NCBI RefSeq assembly: GCF_014196525.1
Contig: NZ_JACIDX010000005.1
Span: 186,001 to 250,000 of the forward strand
From: Novosphingobium sediminicola
GTDB lineage: Bacteria; Pseudomonadota; Alphaproteobacteria; Sphingomonadales; Sphingomonadaceae
DNA: 64,000 nt
Direction: 5' to 3'
Part shown: positions 62,647-64,000 of the stretch, piece by piece
Position numbering within the stretch: position 1 is the stretch's first letter
Layout: each line of letters begins with the position of its first letter
Notes under the pieces: model-generated
What the model saw: only the letters and a program-made list of their open reading frames with translations
What the model was told of the DNA's origin: nothing
Databases searched by the model: none
Translations under genes and position numbers: made by a program

Positions 62647-64000
62647 TCAGAGACCCACCGCCAGAGTGACAAAGAACTGACGCGGGGCCACCGGGTAGGC
62701 GGCGAAGCTGCCAGCATTGTTGAAGCTGGAAACCTGCAACCAGCCCTTCTTGTCGAACAGGTTGGTCACATTCAGGCTCAGCTCGGCCTTTTTCGCATGC
62801 ACCAGCTGCGCGGGCAACTGATAAGCCACGCGGGCCGATGCCATGAACAGGCTGGGGATCGAGGCGTCATTGGTATAGGTGGCATAGCGGCGGCCGATAT
62901 AGTCGCCGATCAGCTGAACCTCTGCCCCGGCATAATTCACCGTCAGCATGGTCTTGTTCATCCAGTTGGGCGAGCCGGGGATCTGCTTGCCGCCCGTGGG
63001 CACAACGCCCGCAACCGTGGCATAGCCGCCGATCTGGGTGCCGGTGGCCGCGCCCGTCACGGTCGAATAGTCGCTGGAATATTTCGAGCTGTTGTAGCTC
63101 AAGGCATTATACAGCTTCACATGCTGGCCAAAGCCCAGCGTGATGGCCGCGTCCACGCCATTGGTGGCCACATTGCCCACGTTGAAGAGTGCGGTGGTCG
63201 AGGGGTTGATCGTGTTGATCGTGCCCGAGGTGGAAAGCGCCAGCAGGCGGTTGCTGAAATCGACGTGGTAATAGTTGATCTGCGCGTCGATGCTGCTGAG
63301 CAGGCCGGTGAAGTTGCGGTGGCTGCGCAGGCCCACTTCATAGACCCATGCCGTTTCGGGGCGGACGTTCGACTTGATGTAATCAAACGCTGCCTGGCTG
63401 CCCGTGCTCCACGGATCGGCCGAGCCGCCAGCACCGTAGGCCTGGAACTGGCGCAGGTTCTTCTGGACGTTGAAATAGACCTTCTCGGACCCGTTCAGAT
63501 CGTAATTCGCGCCGATCGAGGGCAGGAACCAGTTGGTCGAATTGATCCGGCCGCTGGGGCGCGGATTGTTGATTTCCTGCACCGTGAACAGGCCATTGGC
63601 GAATTGCGCGCTGGTCTTGATGCCCGCTTCGACGTTCAACCGGCTGTTGACGCGCCATGCGTCCTGAACGTGCAATTGCAGGTTATCCGTGCGCATTTCC
63701 ACCGCATATTGCGTGATCAGATAGCCCGATGGACGGATATAGGGGCTGTAGGCGTCAGGCGTATTCACATTCATCGGATACCAGCGGCGATAGGCCGAGG
63801 ATTCATTGTGGTGGAACCACACGCCCGCCTCGATGCGGTGATCGCCCGCATCAATGTTCAGATTGCTGATGATGCCTTCGCGGTGGATCATATATTCGGT
63901 GGTGCGGATGGCATAGCCCGATCCGCCAAACACGGTTTTCAGATCCTGGCCCGGGAAATATTTGGCGAAGAGCGAAGGCAGGCCCGCCACCGTGATCGGC
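62647..64000 (-). CDS. TonB-dependent outer-membrane receptor, C-terminal part
   Basis: At least 450 residues, running off the right edge, so the signal peptide, TonB box and plug domain are not seen. The visible part is beta-barrel: alternating polar/aromatic strands, many Tyr/Asn/Gly turns, and typical late-barrel phrases TAWVYEVGLRSHRNFTG, LTVNYAGAEVQLIGDYIGRR and AELSLNVTNLFDKKGWLQVS. The substrate is unknown. The operon link with an exported glycerophosphodiesterase suggests uptake of phosphodiester compounds or their products, which is inference. Confidence 0.92.
   Translation of the reverse strand, partial: PITVAGLPSLFAKYFPGQDLKTVFGGSGYAIRTTEYMIHREGIISNLNIDAGDHRIEAGVWFHHNESSAYRRWYPMNVNTPDAYSPYIRPSGYLITQYAVEMRTDNLQLHVQDAWRVNSRLNVEAGIKTSAQFANGLFTVQEINNPRPSGRINSTNWFLPSIGANYDLNGSEKVYFNVQKNLRQFQAYGAGGSADPWSTGSQAAFDYIKSNVRPETAWVYEVGLRSHRNFTGLLSSIDAQINYYHVDFSNRLLALSTSGTINTINPSTTALFNVGNVATNGVDAAITLGFGQHVKLYNALSYNSSKYSSDYSTVTGAATGTQIGGYATVAGVVPTGGKQIPGSPNWMNKTMLTVNYAGAEVQLIGDYIGRRYATYTNDASIPSLFMASARVAYQLPAQLVHAKKAELSLNVTNLFDKKGWLQVSSFNNAGSFAAYPVAPRQFFVTLAVGL

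Overview
The window looks like chromosomal DNA from an alphaproteobacterium of the Sphingomonadales, probably Novosphingobium or a close relative. The reasons are the high G+C with strong third-position bias (which also creates very long antisense reading frames), a lipoyl-domain-fused PdhB, a RegB/RegA pair behind a cyo quinol oxidase, an FtsB ending of alphaproteobacterial type, and abundant GTG/TTG starts. This placement is a judgement from protein similarity as I remember it; no search was run. I see no rRNA, tRNA, CRISPR, insertion sequence or prophage. It is mostly core metabolism and information processing, with a few accessory islands.

Layout. 1-2.1 kb: the tail of a membrane acyltransferase-like gene, then ribB-ribH, where RibB carries an N-terminal Xre-type helix-turn-helix and its start is surrounded by an array of ATGTGA half-sites. 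2.2-5.4 kb: a secreted M13 peptidase (-), a 61-aa orphan and a winged-helix protein. 5.5-8.6 kb: eno (-), then a yqjD/yqjE/yqjK-like membrane trio and a DUF4170 protein. 8.7-13.8 kb (-): greA and carAB. 13.9-18.3 kb (+): yqeY-dnaG-rpoD. 18.4-22.4 kb (+): rpiB-glyA-nrdR-trmJ and rpsD. 22.5-30.5 kb: two unknown genes, tgt (-), a B3-type metallo-beta-lactamase with an active-site Glu overlapping a TSUP permease (+), then queA, a cyclophilin, coaD, ispA and xseB (-). 30.6-34.8 kb: purL (+), serB (-), and miaA (+) head to head with serB. 34.8-42.2 kb (+): ilvB-ilvN-ilvC, a glycosyltransferase, a TMEM175 channel and leuA with a leucine-rich leader peptide. 42.3-45.2 kb (-): pdhB-pdhA-ftsB. 45.4-48.6 kb: a PilZ protein, cytochrome P450 and alpha/beta-hydrolase genes (-), and a divergent phospholipase A2-like small protein. 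48.8-52.6 kb (-): KdpE/KdpD-like two-component genes without kdpFABC, and an MHS-type transporter. 52.8-59.6 kb (+): cyoABCD-surf1-regB-regA. 59.8-64 kb (-): phosphohexomutase, glycerophosphodiesterase and the C-terminal part of a TonB-dependent receptor.

How the genes work together. Branched-chain amino acid synthesis (ilvBNC, leuA) is clustered and shows two kinds of leader structure. The pdh and cyo blocks link pyruvate oxidation to a quinol oxidase whose likely redox regulator sits in the same transcription unit. tgt and queA supply two steps of queuosine synthesis. The most unusual items are the HTH-RibB fusion with its apparent operator array, the leuA leader peptide with two mutually exclusive stems, a 220-230 bp mosaic element that fills two separate convergent gene gaps, a hairpin that buries the start of the KdpD-like kinase, and a pair of perfect 12-bp palindromes in that kinase gene.
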